The notes: generated from the letters alone by a model not told the origin. A stretch of DNA of 64,000 nucleotides from Acaudatibacter sp963835495 (GCA_963835495.1 CAWIFQ010000005.1:806001-870000), one strand, 5' to 3'; counted from the first letter of the stretch, positions 28,172 through 39,751 are shown. Numbers and translations: made by a program.

Positions 28172-28210
28172 TTGCAGCAGAAATCTGAACACTGCTAAGT
28201 AAGCACTGTT
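28172..28210 (+). promoter_or_regulatory. Weak promoter/operator candidate upstream of the 28333 gene
   Basis: In an AT-rich 240-bp gap, TTGCAG (28172-28177) lies 18 bp before TAAGTA, and an imperfect inverted repeat AACACTGCT (28188-28196) / AGCACTGTT (28202-28210) overlaps the second element. This could be a promoter with an operator, leaving a leader of about 130 bases. Evidence is sequence resemblance only; the rest of 28093-28332 shows no gene. Confidence 0.25.
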
Positions 28211-28332
28211 AGGTTCGCTCTTACGCTGGCGTGGGGATACGCTGGCAATGTCCCCAAGTGCGCTCCTGATGCCGAAAGTATCAGTCGATCCAAGCGCTTA
28301 CCCATCACCAATCCTTGTCGGAGGGCTCCCCC

Positions 28333-28665
28333 ATGAAGCTCGTCATCGCGCTCGCCTGCCTTGCCACCAGCCTCACTCTCGCAACTCACGCCCTGGCGGA
28401 CGGCCGCACCGTCGCCACGCTGCAACAACCGATCGCGGCCAAGACCACCTTCATCGCCAACGGCGCGATCTGGGACTGCGAAGGCTCAACCTGCGTCGCC
28501 AGCAACACGCCGGACCAGACCTTCGGCCCCTCGCAATGCCGCGACGTCGCCAAGCGACTTGGCGCGGTGGCGGAGTTCAAGAACGACTACAAGACCCTGC
28601 AGCCCGCCTCGCTCGATCGCTGCAACACCGGTCTCGCCCCCAAGACCACGACCGCGTCTCGCTGA
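28333..28665 (+). CDS. Small secreted protein of unknown function
   Basis: A 110-residue exported protein. ATG 28333 follows a GGAGG box (28320-28324) and starts a clear signal peptide (MKLVIALACLATSLTLATHALA). The mature part is short with three cysteines (WDCEGSTC and PSQCRDVAKRLG) and a fourth in LDRCNTG. It resembles small conserved proteins found across Caulobacterales, but I cannot name the family. It stands alone, between smc/kinase and the ATP synthase operon, and is followed by a good terminator. Confidence 0.75.
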   Translation: MKLVIALACLATSLTLATHALADGRTVATLQQPIAAKTTFIANGAIWDCEGSTCVASNTPDQTFGPSQCRDVAKRLGAVAEFKNDYKTLQPASLDRCNTGLAPKTTTASR

Positions 28666-28752
28666 CCTGCCAGCGAGGCGTGGCGGGCGCGCGTCCGGGA
28701 TCTAGAGCACCGCCCCGCTTTCTCGGACGCGCGCCCACTTTCGCCCCCCTAA

Positions 28753-28786
28753 GGGCGGTCCCTCCGGGGGCCGCCCTCTTTGTTTT
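28753..28786 (+). terminator. Rho-independent terminator after the 28333 gene
   Basis: Stem GGGCGG...CCGCCC (28753-28758 with 28771-28776), extended inside by CCC/GGG pairs, followed by TCTTTGTTTT. This is the clearest intrinsic terminator in the window. It separates the small secreted protein gene from the atp operon promoter region. Confidence 0.75.
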
Positions 28787-28816
28787 CGGTGGCCTTCGCC
28801 ATCGCTTCCCGCTTGG

Positions 28817-28845
28817 TTGCGAGCCTGAAAATCGCGTGCTACTAG
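28817..28845 (+). promoter_or_regulatory. Candidate promoter of the atpHAGDC operon
   Basis: TTGCGA (28817-28822), a 17-bp spacer and TACTAG (28840-28845) form a reasonable sigma-70-type promoter about 135 bp before atpH. A GANTC site (GATTC) follows in the leader near 28926. Nothing else coding is visible in 28666-28979. Confidence 0.35.
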
Positions 28846-28979
28846 GCGCGCGGCTTCGGGCGAGGGGGTCCTTGGGCGACCCCGTCGGCCGCGTGCTTTT
28901 CCAAGCGCTATCAAGCCCTTAAGTCGGATTCAGGCGAGCGTCTGCATCCGACGCTGTCAGGCGACGGACGGTCAATCTA

Positions 28980-29534
28980 GTGGCGGACGATTCAAAGGCG
29001 ACGGACGTGGGCGCGAGATACGCCCAGGCCCTCTTCGAACTGGCCAAAGACCAGGGCGATGTTGGCGCCGTCGAGGCAGACCTGAAATCGCTCAAGGCCA
29101 TGCGCGCCGAGAGCGCGGACCTGCGCACCCTGATCGGCTCGGCGGTGTTCGACGCCGAGACCAAGGGCCGCTGCCTGGCCTCGATCGCCGAGGCCGCGGA
29201 ATTCGCGGCCACCACCCGCAAGTTCCTGGGACTGGTGGCGGCCAATCGTCGCGCCAGCGCCATCCCGGCCATGATTTTCTCGTTCGAGAAGCTCGCCGCC
29301 GACGACCGCGGCGCGATCTCGGCCGAGGTGACCACCGCCCTGCCGCTCACCGCCGCCCAGGCCAAGGCGCTGGCCGCCTCGCTGCGCACGGCGCTCGGCA
29401 AGGATCCCGAGATCGAAACCAAGGTCGATCCCGCCATTCTCGGCGGGCTGAAGGTGCGCGTGGGCTCGCGCCTTTACGACGCCTCGCTGAAGTCGAGGCT
29501 CGATTCGCTGAAATTCGCCCTGAAGAGAGCGTAA
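28980..29534 (+). CDS. atpH: ATP synthase F1 subunit delta
   Basis: A 184-residue OSCP/delta subunit that ties the F1 head to the peripheral stalk. The N-terminal helical domain has ATDVGARYAQALFELAKDQGDV and KFLGLVAANRRASAIPAMIFSFEKL; the C-terminal strand region has KVDPAILGGLKVRVGSRLYDASLKSRLDSL, the family signature. Start is GTG 28980, the only sensible codon for this N-terminus. It is first in atpHAGDC, the usual alphaproteobacterial arrangement in which F0 genes lie elsewhere. Confidence 0.95.
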   Translation: MADDSKATDVGARYAQALFELAKDQGDVGAVEADLKSLKAMRAESADLRTLIGSAVFDAETKGRCLASIAEAAEFAATTRKFLGLVAANRRASAIPAMIFSFEKLAADDRGAISAEVTTALPLTAAQAKALAASLRTALGKDPEIETKVDPAILGGLKVRVGSRLYDASLKSRLDSLKFALKRA

Positions 29535-29543
29535 GAGACTTCC

Positions 29544-31079
<1,536 letters not shown>

Positions 31080-31093
31080 GGACCGCACCGGCC

Positions 31094-31963
31094 GTGGCCA
31101 CCCTCAAGGAGATGCGAACCCGGATCGGAAGCGTGAAAGCCACGCAGAAGATCACCAAGGCCATGCAGATGGTCGCGGCCGCGAAGCTGCGCCGCGCGCA
31201 GGACGCCGCCCAGAACGCCCGGCCCTACGCCTCGCGCATGGCCGCGGTGATCGCCAACCTGGCCGCCTCGGTCTCCGGCCCCGGCGCGCCGCCGCTTTTG
31301 GTCGGCACCGGTTCCCACACCAAGGAGCTGGTGGTCGTCGCCACCGCCGACCGCGGCCTAGCCGGCGGCTTCAACTCTTCGATCGTCCGCGCCGCCCGCG
31401 ACCATATCGGCAATTCCATCGCCCAAGGCCGCCAGGTCTCGGTGCTGACCATCGGCCGCAAGTCGCGCGACCAGCTGCGCCGACTGTACGGCGAACGCTT
31501 CGTCGCCAGCCTGGAAGCCGGCAATAATCCGAGCCTGGAGCGGGCGCAGGAAGTCGCCAACCTGATCACCCAGCGGTTCGAAGCGGGCGAGGCCGACGTG
31601 GTCACGCTTTACTACAACCAGTTTCGCTCGGTGGTCAGCCAGGTCCCGACGGCCCAGCAGCTGATCCCGGCTCAGGTGGTCGGCGCGCCGACGATCGATC
31701 TCAAGGGCGCCTGCTACGAATACGAGCCCGACGAGGAGACGATCCTCGCGACGCTGCTGCCGCGCAATCTGACGGTCCAGCTGTTCGTCGCCATGCTCGA
31801 GAACCAGGCCGGCTTCTTCGCGTCCCAGATGGCCGCGATGGACAACGCCACCCGCAACGCCGGCGACATGATCGCCAGGTTCACCCTGCAATATAACCGA
31901 GCCCGCCAGGCCCAGGTCACCAAGGAGCTGATCGAGATCATCTCCGGGGCCGAGGCGCTCTAA
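31094..31963 (+). CDS. atpG: ATP synthase F1 subunit gamma
   Basis: A 289-residue central-stalk subunit. N-terminal helix ATLKEMRTRIGSVKATQKITKAMQMVAAAKLRRAQ and C-terminal helix AMDNATRNAGDMIARFTLQYNRARQAQVTKELIEIISGAEAL pair as the rotating coiled coil; the middle has the Rossmann-like domain with VVVATADRGLAGGFNSSI. Starts at GTG 31094, 14 bp after atpA. Confidence 0.97.
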   Translation: MATLKEMRTRIGSVKATQKITKAMQMVAAAKLRRAQDAAQNARPYASRMAAVIANLAASVSGPGAPPLLVGTGSHTKELVVVATADRGLAGGFNSSIVRAARDHIGNSIAQGRQVSVLTIGRKSRDQLRRLYGERFVASLEAGNNPSLERAQEVANLITQRFEAGEADVVTLYYNQFRSVVSQVPTAQQLIPAQVVGAPTIDLKGACYEYEPDEETILATLLPRNLTVQLFVAMLENQAGFFASQMAAMDNATRNAGDMIARFTLQYNRARQAQVTKELIEIISGAEAL

Positions 31964-31981
31964 GAAAGACGAGTAAGAACC

Positions 31982-33472
<1,491 letters not shown>

Positions 33473-33474
33473 GC

Positions 33475-33738
33475 ATGGCCGCCAAGCTGCACTTCTCGCT
33501 GGTCTCGCCGGAGCGCGAGCTGTTCTCGGGCGCGGTCGACCAGGTCGACGCGCCGGGCTCCGAAGGCGATTTCGGCGTGCTGGCCGGCCACGCGCCGTTC
33601 ATGACCACGCTGAAGGAGGGCCGCGTGAAGGCCTACGACGACGGCGACGTTCGGGTCTACGAAGTGCGCGGCGGTTTCGCAGATGTGACTGCCGAAGGCC
33701 TCACCATTCTGGCAGAGCACGCCGAAGAGGTTATTTAG
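33475..33738 (+). CDS. atpC: ATP synthase F1 subunit epsilon, short form
   Basis: An 87-residue protein consisting of the epsilon beta-sandwich only (KLHFSLVSPERELFSGAVDQVDAPGSEGDFGVLAGHAPFMTTLKEGRV, then VYEVRGGFADVTAEGLTILAEHAEEVI). The usual C-terminal two-helix domain, which inhibits ATP hydrolysis in many bacteria, is absent. The stop at 33736-33738 is followed by non-coding sequence, so there is no sign of a frameshift. It is 2 bp after atpD and ends the operon. Confidence 0.93.
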   Translation: MAAKLHFSLVSPERELFSGAVDQVDAPGSEGDFGVLAGHAPFMTTLKEGRVKAYDDGDVRVYEVRGGFADVTAEGLTILAEHAEEVI

Positions 33739-33806
33739 CCGCTTGGACGGCGCGCCAAAGCCTCGCTAGAAGGTTCGCCGACCGCTCATTGAGGAAACGC
33801 CGCTCC

Positions 33807-34586
33807 ATGCGCCTTGCGATCGTCAGCTTGATGGCTCTGGCCACAGCGGCCAACGCCTTCGCCCAGACCCCCGCATCAACGCCCGCGGCCGCCCCAGCCG
33901 CGACGCCGACTGCGCCCCCCGCGCCGCCACCGCCGCCGCCCGCGGCGGCAGCCCCTGCGACGCCTCCGGCGGCGTCGTCTTCCGCGAGCGCCCCCGCCGC
34001 GACATCGTCCGAGGCGCCCGTCAGCGCGCCCCCCGGCGGGACCACGCCGACGGCCGAGACGCCGCCGCCACCTCCGCCGCCTCCGCCCCCACCACCGCCG
34101 CCTCCCCCGCCGCCGACCGATCCGACCGCGATCGCCGTGCTGGACGTGCTGCAGAAGGTCTGCATCCCGGCGGCCGGCGGCGGCAATTTCGCCCAGATCG
34201 CCAAGGGCTACGGCCTGCGCAAGCAGGGCGAGCTGAACTGGGTGATGAAGCAGAAGGACTTCACGCTCACCGTGGAGGACCCCGGCTCGAACCCGACCCA
34301 GTGCCACGTCGACCTGGTGCACCCCGCCGACGCCGATGCGCCCGGGCGCCCGATCATCATCGCCCTGAACGACTGGGCGGCGGTGGAACGCGGCTGGAGC
34401 CTCTATCGCAACGACAAGAACGTGCAGGGCGCCATCCAATTCACCACCCGGTCATGGCAGCTGGACTGGAACGGCCAGGAGCAGAGCCTGGTCTTCACCA
34501 CCATGCGCAAGCCGGACGGCACGCCGGCGAAGGGCACGCAGGACACCTCGCAGCTGATCTACGGCGTCTCGAAGCTGCCGAGCTGA
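33807..34586 (+). CDS. Secreted protein with an 18-residue polyproline run
   Basis: A 259-residue exported protein of unknown function. ATG 33807 starts a signal peptide (MRLAIVSLMALATAANAFA). Then comes a linker of about 80 residues made of Pro, Ala, Thr and Ser, ending in 18 consecutive prolines coded by mixed CCG, CCA, CCT and CCC codons. The C-terminal domain (IAVLDVLQKVCIPAAGGGNFAQIAKGYGLRKQGELNWVMK, ending DTSQLIYGVSKLPS) is compact and presumably the functional part. An upstream in-frame start at 33789 is less likely. It follows atpC by 68 bp. Confidence 0.8.
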   Translation: MRLAIVSLMALATAANAFAQTPASTPAAAPAATPTAPPAPPPPPPAAAAPATPPAASSSASAPAATSSEAPVSAPPGGTTPTAETPPPPPPPPPPPPPPPPPPTDPTAIAVLDVLQKVCIPAAGGGNFAQIAKGYGLRKQGELNWVMKQKDFTLTVEDPGSNPTQCHVDLVHPADADAPGRPIIIALNDWAAVERGWSLYRNDKNVQGAIQFTTRSWQLDWNGQEQSLVFTTMRKPDGTPAKGTQDTSQLIYGVSKLPS

Positions 34587-34603
34587 TCGGTCTAGACGGT
34601 CGG

Positions 34604-35380
34604 CTACTGCGCGGCGGCCAGCGGGGCTTCCACCTCGGCCGCCCAGGCCAGGCACAGATCGGCGACATCGCGCCAGCCCGGCTCGCCGATCAGCCAGTGG
34701 CTCATGTCTGGCATCAGCTGCAGGCGGGCGCCGACACGGCGGGCGGTCTCGCTCACCGTCGGCGGCGGATGGATCACGTCGCGGCCCCCGGCGACCGCCA
34801 GGACCGGCGCGCCGATCAGCTCGGGCCGCACCATGGTGGTCATGAACGGATCCAGCCACCAATTCAGCGTCTCGAACAGCGCGCGGCCGCTTTCGGGGCG
34901 CATGCGATCGAAGATCGCGCGCTGCTCGGGCTTTTCCAGCCGATCGACGCCGTAGCGGCGGAAGCTGAGATAGTCCGGCTCGATCGCCTGCGCCCAGTAG
35001 GGACCTAGCGCGTAGAGGCTGACGGCGGAGACCGCCTCCTCCATCGATGAGCCGCCGACGCCCCAGGGGGCCGAGGGCGCCAGCAGGATCACGCCGGCGA
35101 CCGTCGTCTTCGCCGCCGCCATCAGGCTGACCAGCCCGCCCATCGAATGGCCGATCAGGATCGGTGGCGTGGCCAGCGCCGAGGCCTGCGCCACCACCGC
35201 GGCGGCGTAGTCGTTCATCGACAGACCCAGCGCCGCCTCGCGCGGCGAGTCCGCCGCGTGGCCGGGCAGGTCTGGCGCGGCGACCGCATGGCCGGCGGCG
35301 CGGAACGGCGCGGCGAATCCGTCGAAGGTCCAGCCGCCGCAAAAGCCGCCGTGGATCATCAGTATGGGGGGTAAACTCAT
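34604..35380 (-). CDS. Alpha/beta hydrolase
   Basis: A 258-residue alpha/beta-hydrolase. HGG near the N-terminus (LMIHGGFCGGWTF) forms the oxyanion hole, GHSMGG carries the nucleophilic serine, GGRDVIHPP holds the acid, and MPDMSHWLIGE gives the histidine, so the triad is complete. It resembles esterase/lipase-type hydrolases with unknown substrate. It is convergent with the polyproline protein gene and precedes rppH on the same strand by transcription order reversed (rppH is upstream). Confidence 0.87.
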   Translation of the reverse strand: MSLPPILMIHGGFCGGWTFDGFAAPFRAAGHAVAAPDLPGHAADSPREAALGLSMNDYAAAVVAQASALATPPILIGHSMGGLVSLMAAAKTTVAGVILLAPSAPWGVGGSSMEEAVSAVSLYALGPYWAQAIEPDYLSFRRYGVDRLEKPEQRAIFDRMRPESGRALFETLNWWLDPFMTTMVRPELIGAPVLAVAGGRDVIHPPPTVSETARRVGARLQLMPDMSHWLIGEPGWRDVADLCLAWAAEVEAPLAAAQ

Positions 35381-35422
35381 GGGCGCCCGACCTTGGCCGC
35401 CGATGCGCGGCGCGGCAAGGGC

Positions 35423-35922
35423 CTAACGAGCGGCGTCGCGCACCTGATCCACCAGCGGACGAAACGCCGCGATCACCTGGCGATACACATCGCGCTTGAA
35501 GTGGATCACCTCGTCCAGCGCCTCGTCCAGCTCGGCCCAGCGCCAGGCGTCGAACTCGACGTCGCCGTGGGCGTGCAGGTCGATCTCGCTGTCGTCGCCT
35601 TCGAACGCCAGCGCGAACCAGATCTGCTTCTGCCCGCGCCAGCCCTTGCCGATCTTCGAGCCCTGGTGCTCGGGCGGAAACTCGTAGCCGATCCAGTCGC
35701 GGGTGCGGCCCACCAGGCGCACCGAGGTGACGCCGGTCTCCTCGTGCAGCTCGCGCAGGGCCGCCTCGAAGTCGCCCTCGCCGACGTCGATGCCGCCTTG
35801 GGGAAACTGCCAGTTGGCCGGCGCCGGGCGCCGGCGCGGCGGCCGAGCCAGACCTTGCCGGCGGATGAGATCAGGACGATGCCGACGTTGGGACGGAGCT
35901 GGCTAAGGTCCATCGGCATCAT
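35423..35922 (-). CDS. rppH: RNA pyrophosphohydrolase (apparent -1 frameshift near 35826)
   Basis: A Nudix hydrolase that removes pyrophosphate from the 5' end of mRNA and so starts decay. DLSQLRPNVGIVLIS and KVWLGRRAGA begin it. One C seems to be missing from the run near 35826; adding it gives APANWQFPQGGIDVGEGDFEAALRELHEETG, the complete Nudix box, then VRLVGRTRDWIGYEFPPEHQG and KQIWFALAF, typical of RppH. 166 residues. Start could be ATG 35922, 35919 or 35913. It lies 40 bp after the YibQ-type gene. Confidence 0.87.
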
Positions 35923-35962
35923 CTGGGGCGCCCCGCCCCTGATCGCCAGATGGCCCACGACC

Positions 35963-37162
35963 TTAACGGCGCGTGGCCAGGGCGGAAGCGGGCACCAGCT
36001 GGACGCCGTGGGCCCCGAGGCCCGTGGCCCAGTGCGACGCCTCCTGCAGCGTGATCGGGTAGGCGAAGCCGGAGCCGAGCGCCTGGCCGTTGCGAGTGGC
36101 CTGGGTCTCGAGCGCGCCGAGCTGGGCGTCGATCGCGCTGCCGTCGAGCTGGTCGTCGACGATGCGGTCGGCCGAGGCGCGCGGCAGGCCGCCGCCGACG
36201 TGCGAGGCCGAGCCGTCGTCGATGAAGGCCAGGCCGCGCTGTTTCAATTCGTTCTCGAACACGCTCATCGCCGGCGCGGATTGCACGAACTTGGAGCCGA
36301 GGTAGTTGGTGACGCCGAAGTAGCCGGTGGCCCGCGACAGCAGCCATTGCAGGCGCTGGGTGGTCTCTTGCGGCTGACCGTCGGCCATCAGGGTGTAGGG
36401 GCCGGGATCGTTGTCCGGATAGTCCTTCGGCTCCATCGGCGCTTCGAGCAGCACCTCGTGACCGGCGGACCTGGCCATGTCGATCCAGCCTTGCAGGCCG
36501 TCGGAATACGGCACGAACGATAGGGTGACTTCGGGCGGCAGGCTGGAGATCGCCTCGCGCGTCGTCTTGGCGTTGAGTTCGAGGCCGCCGATGATCAGGG
36601 CCACGCGCGGCTTGCCGTTGCCGGCGTAGGGTCGGGCGTAGGCCTGGAACGGCATCCGGCCGTCGGGGCCGATCACCGGCAGCATGCCGCCGGGGCCTTG
36701 TACGAACAGGCCGGCGATCGGGGCCTGCGTCAGGCCGGGGCCGCTGATCGCCTGGGCCGAATTGAGCCGTGTGTCGCCGGAGATGGTGATGATCGCCGCG
36801 CCGCCGTTGTCGACCGGCCCTGATTCGGCCAGCGCCGATTCAGAAAGCTGGACCGTCGCGGCGCCGTAGGGGGCTTCGCCGGGCGTCTCGCTGGGCAGGG
36901 CTTCGCGCCAGCCGGGCGGCGCGGTGGTGTCGGCGATATGGGCGAGCGACAGCCGCACCACCGGCGCGCCCGCCTTCGGGTTGCCGGTCAGCGACACCAG
37001 CGCCGCGGCGCAGGCGACGAAGAAGGCGGCGGCGGTCACCGATCCGACCACCGGATTGGCGAACGGTCCAAGGGGCAGCTTACGCCCACTGGAGGGGTCC
37101 GCCGGCTGGGGCGCGGGGCGAGGCTTGGCGAAGGTGGCGCGGAGGGCTGTCACAACGCCCAC
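35963..37162 (-). CDS. Divergent polysaccharide deacetylase family protein (YibQ-like)
   Basis: A 399-residue protein with a short cytoplasmic N-terminus, one transmembrane segment (NPVVGSVTAAAFFVACAAALVSLTG) and a periplasmic domain of the divergent polysaccharide deacetylase family: RVALIIGGLELNAKTTREAISSLPPEVTLSFVPYSDGLQGWIDMARSAGHEVLLEAPMEPKDYPDNDPGPYTL. In this family the metal-binding residues of true deacetylases are mostly lost. In many Proteobacteria it follows EnvC and a CtpA protease, as here, which suggests a role in cell-wall remodelling at division. Confidence 0.87.
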   Translation of the reverse strand: MGVVTALRATFAKPRPAPQPADPSSGRKLPLGPFANPVVGSVTAAAFFVACAAALVSLTGNPKAGAPVVRLSLAHIADTTAPPGWREALPSETPGEAPYGAATVQLSESALAESGPVDNGGAAIITISGDTRLNSAQAISGPGLTQAPIAGLFVQGPGGMLPVIGPDGRMPFQAYARPYAGNGKPRVALIIGGLELNAKTTREAISSLPPEVTLSFVPYSDGLQGWIDMARSAGHEVLLEAPMEPKDYPDNDPGPYTLMADGQPQETTQRLQWLLSRATGYFGVTNYLGSKFVQSAPAMSVFENELKQRGLAFIDDGSASHVGGGLPRASADRIVDDQLDGSAIDAQLGALETQATRNGQALGSGFAYPITLQEASHWATGLGAHGVQLVPASALATRR

Positions 37163-37253
37163 AACGTCGCCTTAGTTGGTTAATGAAGCTAAAAGCCGGC
37201 GCCGATTAGGCGCGACACAATGGCATTAATGCTGAAGTGGCCCTGCCTGGCGG

Positions 37254-38648
37254 CTAGGGTTTGCCCGGGACCACCGCCGCGCCGGCGGTGTTGCCGAGGC
37301 GTCCGGCGACCTGGGCCAGGGTTGCGGTCGGCTTGGCGAGCTTCGGCGTCGCCTCCACCGAGCCGTACTTCAGCACATCGAGGCCGCGGGTCAGCTGGAA
37401 GTCGCCCTTCTTCTCGTCGAAGTCGGCCGGCGGCGCTTCGGCCGGCTGGTGGGCGCCGCGGCGGACCTTGCCCTCGTCGGCGTTCAGCGCGTTGCGGAAG
37501 CTGGCTTCGGTGAACTCGAACGCCTCGTTGGCGATCTGCTGCGCCTCTTCGCGGGTCTCGGCGACCTCCAGATCGGGCTCGATGCCGGTCTTCTGGATCG
37601 AGCGGCCGGAAGGCGTGTAGTAGCGCGCGGTGGTCAGCTTCACGGCGCCGTCGAGACCCCCGCGCAGCGGAATCACCGTCTGCACCGAACCCTTGCCGAA
37701 GCTGGTGACGCCGATGATCGAGGCGCGGTGGCGATCCTGCAGGGCGCCGGAGACGATTTCCGACGCCGAGGCGGTGCCGGAGTTGATCAGCACCACCAGC
37801 GGCAGGCCGTTCAGCACGTCGTGGCCCTTGGCGTCGTAGCGCTCGATATCCTGCGGGTCGCGTCCACGCTGGGACACCACTTCGCCGCCGTTGAGGAACA
37901 GGCCGGCGACGCCGACCGCCTGGTCCAGCAGGCCGCCGGGATTGTTGCGCAGGTCGAGGATCAGGCCCTTCATCTTCGGGTCCTTGGCCTGCAGGTCCTT
38001 GATCGCCGCGGCGGTCTCGTCGGTGGCCTTCTCGTTGAAGCCGGCGAGCCTGACGTAGCCGAAGTCACCTTCCATCCGCGCCGTCACCGACTTCGGCTGG
38101 ATGATCTCGCGCACCAGCTTGACGTCGAACGGATCGGATTTCTCGCGGCCGATCGTGAGCGTAACCGCCTCGCCCGGCTTGCCGCGCATCTGCTTGACCG
38201 CGTCGGAGACGCTCATGCCGAGGATGTTCTGGCCATCCACCGCGAGGATGAAATCGCCCGGCTTGATGCCGGCCTTGGACGCCGGCGTGCCGTCGATCGG
38301 CGAGATCACCTTCACCGCGCCGTCTTCGCTCTGGATCTCGAGCCCGAGCCCGCCGTATTCGCCGCGGGTCTGATCCTGCAGGTCGCCATAGGCTTCCGGG
38401 GTCAGGTAGTCGGAATGCGGGTCGAGCGAAGTCAGCATTCCCTGCATCGCCGACTGGATCAGCTTCTTGTCATCGACCTCGGAGACGTACTGCCGATCGA
38501 CCTCGTTCAGCACGTCGCCGAACAGCTCGAGCATGTGGTAGGTGTCGGCCTTGGGCGATGTCGTGGCGCGGGCGGCCTGGCCGATATAGGCCATGGTTCC
38601 GGCGCCGAGCACGAAGGCGGAAGCGGCGATCAGTAGGGACTTGCGCAT
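37254..38648 (-). CDS. ctpA: Carboxyl-terminal processing protease, S41 family
   Basis: A 464-residue periplasmic serine protease with an N-terminal signal anchor (RKSLLIAASAFVLGAGTMAYIG). The PDZ domain covers roughly residues 97-170 (GGLGLEIQSEDGAVKVISPIDGTPASKAGIKPGD). The catalytic dyad is Ser294 in GTASASE and Lys319 in FGKGS, 25 residues apart as usual. The C-terminal 90 residues are proline- and alanine-rich. It follows the envC-like gene by 6 bp, so the two are co-transcribed; in other bacteria such proteases control peptidoglycan hydrolases. Confidence 0.93.
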   Translation of the reverse strand: MRKSLLIAASAFVLGAGTMAYIGQAARATTSPKADTYHMLELFGDVLNEVDRQYVSEVDDKKLIQSAMQGMLTSLDPHSDYLTPEAYGDLQDQTRGEYGGLGLEIQSEDGAVKVISPIDGTPASKAGIKPGDFILAVDGQNILGMSVSDAVKQMRGKPGEAVTLTIGREKSDPFDVKLVREIIQPKSVTARMEGDFGYVRLAGFNEKATDETAAAIKDLQAKDPKMKGLILDLRNNPGGLLDQAVGVAGLFLNGGEVVSQRGRDPQDIERYDAKGHDVLNGLPLVVLINSGTASASEIVSGALQDRHRASIIGVTSFGKGSVQTVIPLRGGLDGAVKLTTARYYTPSGRSIQKTGIEPDLEVAETREEAQQIANEAFEFTEASFRNALNADEGKVRRGAHQPAEAPPADFDEKKGDFQLTRGLDVLKYGSVEATPKLAKPTATLAQVAGRLGNTAGAAVVPGKP

Positions 38649-38654
38649 CGAGGC

Positions 38655-39572
38655 TCAATCTACTCCTACGCGGCGCAGCCTAAGCTTGGCCGGATTAACA
38701 TTCGCCCCCATCAGCTTAGCCGGATCAATAGCGCCAGCCGGCAGTCTTACTTCGAGATACAACTCTGACAGCGTTTGTCCATCGCTCGGCATGACGCCGA
38801 CGGGGGTGGCGGCCGCGACCGATTGACCGACGTGCACCGTCACCTTTCCTAGTCCGGACAATACCATGTGGCATCCGCCCCCAGCGCGCAAGATGACCAC
38901 TTGTCCCCATCCGTTCAAAGGGCCGGCATAGGCGACGACGGCCGCGGCGGGGCTTCTGACGATCGAGCCGGCGCTGGCTCGATAGCCAAGTCCCCGGGCC
39001 GAGAGACCGTTCGGCAGTCGCCCGCCGAAGCGCACGGCGAGCTGGCCATCGGTCGGCGCGAAGAGATGCGTCGGGGCTGGCTGGGCGTCCTGGCCGGCGG
39101 CGGCGGCGCGCACCTGTGACGGCGCCAGCAAGGCGGCGTCGGCGGCGATCGCGTCGAGCCGGCCCTGGCGATCCTCGATCGCGCTCTCGGCCGCGAACAG
39201 GTCGCCGCTCTGCTGCGCGGCCTGGCGGCGGATGCGGTCCAGCGCGGCGGCCTCGGCGGTCAGGGTGCGGGCGCGCGCCTCCAGCTGCGGCGCGATCGCC
39301 TTGGCCAGGATCATCGCGCGGACGGCGTCCTTGGCGTCGGCCGGGCTGACCAGCAGCGGCGGCGGCGGATCGCGACTGAACAGCGCCAGCGCGCCCAGCA
39401 GGTGCGACAATGCGTTGCGGTCGGCGCCCAGGCGGGCCGAGAGCGCGTCTTCCTGGTCGGTGAGGCTCTGCAGCGCGCGGCGGCGGTCGTCCAGCGTCTC
39501 TGCACGCGCCGGCGCGGCGGCGAGCAGGGGGCCGGCGAACAGGAGGACGGCGATGGCGAGGCGGCGGCGCAC
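38655..39572 (-). CDS. EnvC-like murein hydrolase activator with degenerate LytM domain
   Basis: A 305-residue periplasmic protein: signal peptide (RRRLAIAVLLFAGPLLAAAPARA), a coiled coil over about residues 24-150, and a C-terminal LytM/M23 fold (DGQLAVRFGGRLPNGLSARGLGYRAS, VVAYAGPLNGWGQVVILRAGGG, LSELYLEVRLP). The metal ligands of active M23 peptidases are not kept: the usual H-x-G-x-D site reads SARGLGY, and only one histidine (CHMVL) remains of the H-x-H pair. This matches EnvC-type activators that switch on amidases rather than cut the wall themselves. Confidence 0.88.
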   Translation of the reverse strand: MRRRLAIAVLLFAGPLLAAAPARAETLDDRRRALQSLTDQEDALSARLGADRNALSHLLGALALFSRDPPPPLLVSPADAKDAVRAMILAKAIAPQLEARARTLTAEAAALDRIRRQAAQQSGDLFAAESAIEDRQGRLDAIAADAALLAPSQVRAAAAGQDAQPAPTHLFAPTDGQLAVRFGGRLPNGLSARGLGYRASAGSIVRSPAAAVVAYAGPLNGWGQVVILRAGGGCHMVLSGLGKVTVHVGQSVAAATPVGVMPSDGQTLSELYLEVRLPAGAIDPAKLMGANVNPAKLRLRRVGVD

Positions 39573-39751
39573 GCCTTGCGATACCCCCGCCGTGGTTAAG
39601 GCCTCAATCCCCGGCTTGGTCGCGGCGGACCTGGTCCTCCCGACCCGAAGCGGCGGGCGCCAAGCCTAGGGGCGGAAAAACATCGCCGGGCGCCAACCCC
39701 GATCGCCAGCCGGGTGCGTAGTTCGTCGTGTAAGGGCTGGCGGAGGCGAAC

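Noticed and set aside
33731..34204. Poly-glycine protein on the minus strand
   Set aside because: It is the mirror of the polyproline run on the plus strand and lacks a start context.
37100..37230. CtrA-like site upstream of the YibQ-type gene
   Set aside because: Only one half-site (TTAACC) is good; the other half differs at two of four bases, so it does not reach the standard of the ccrM box.
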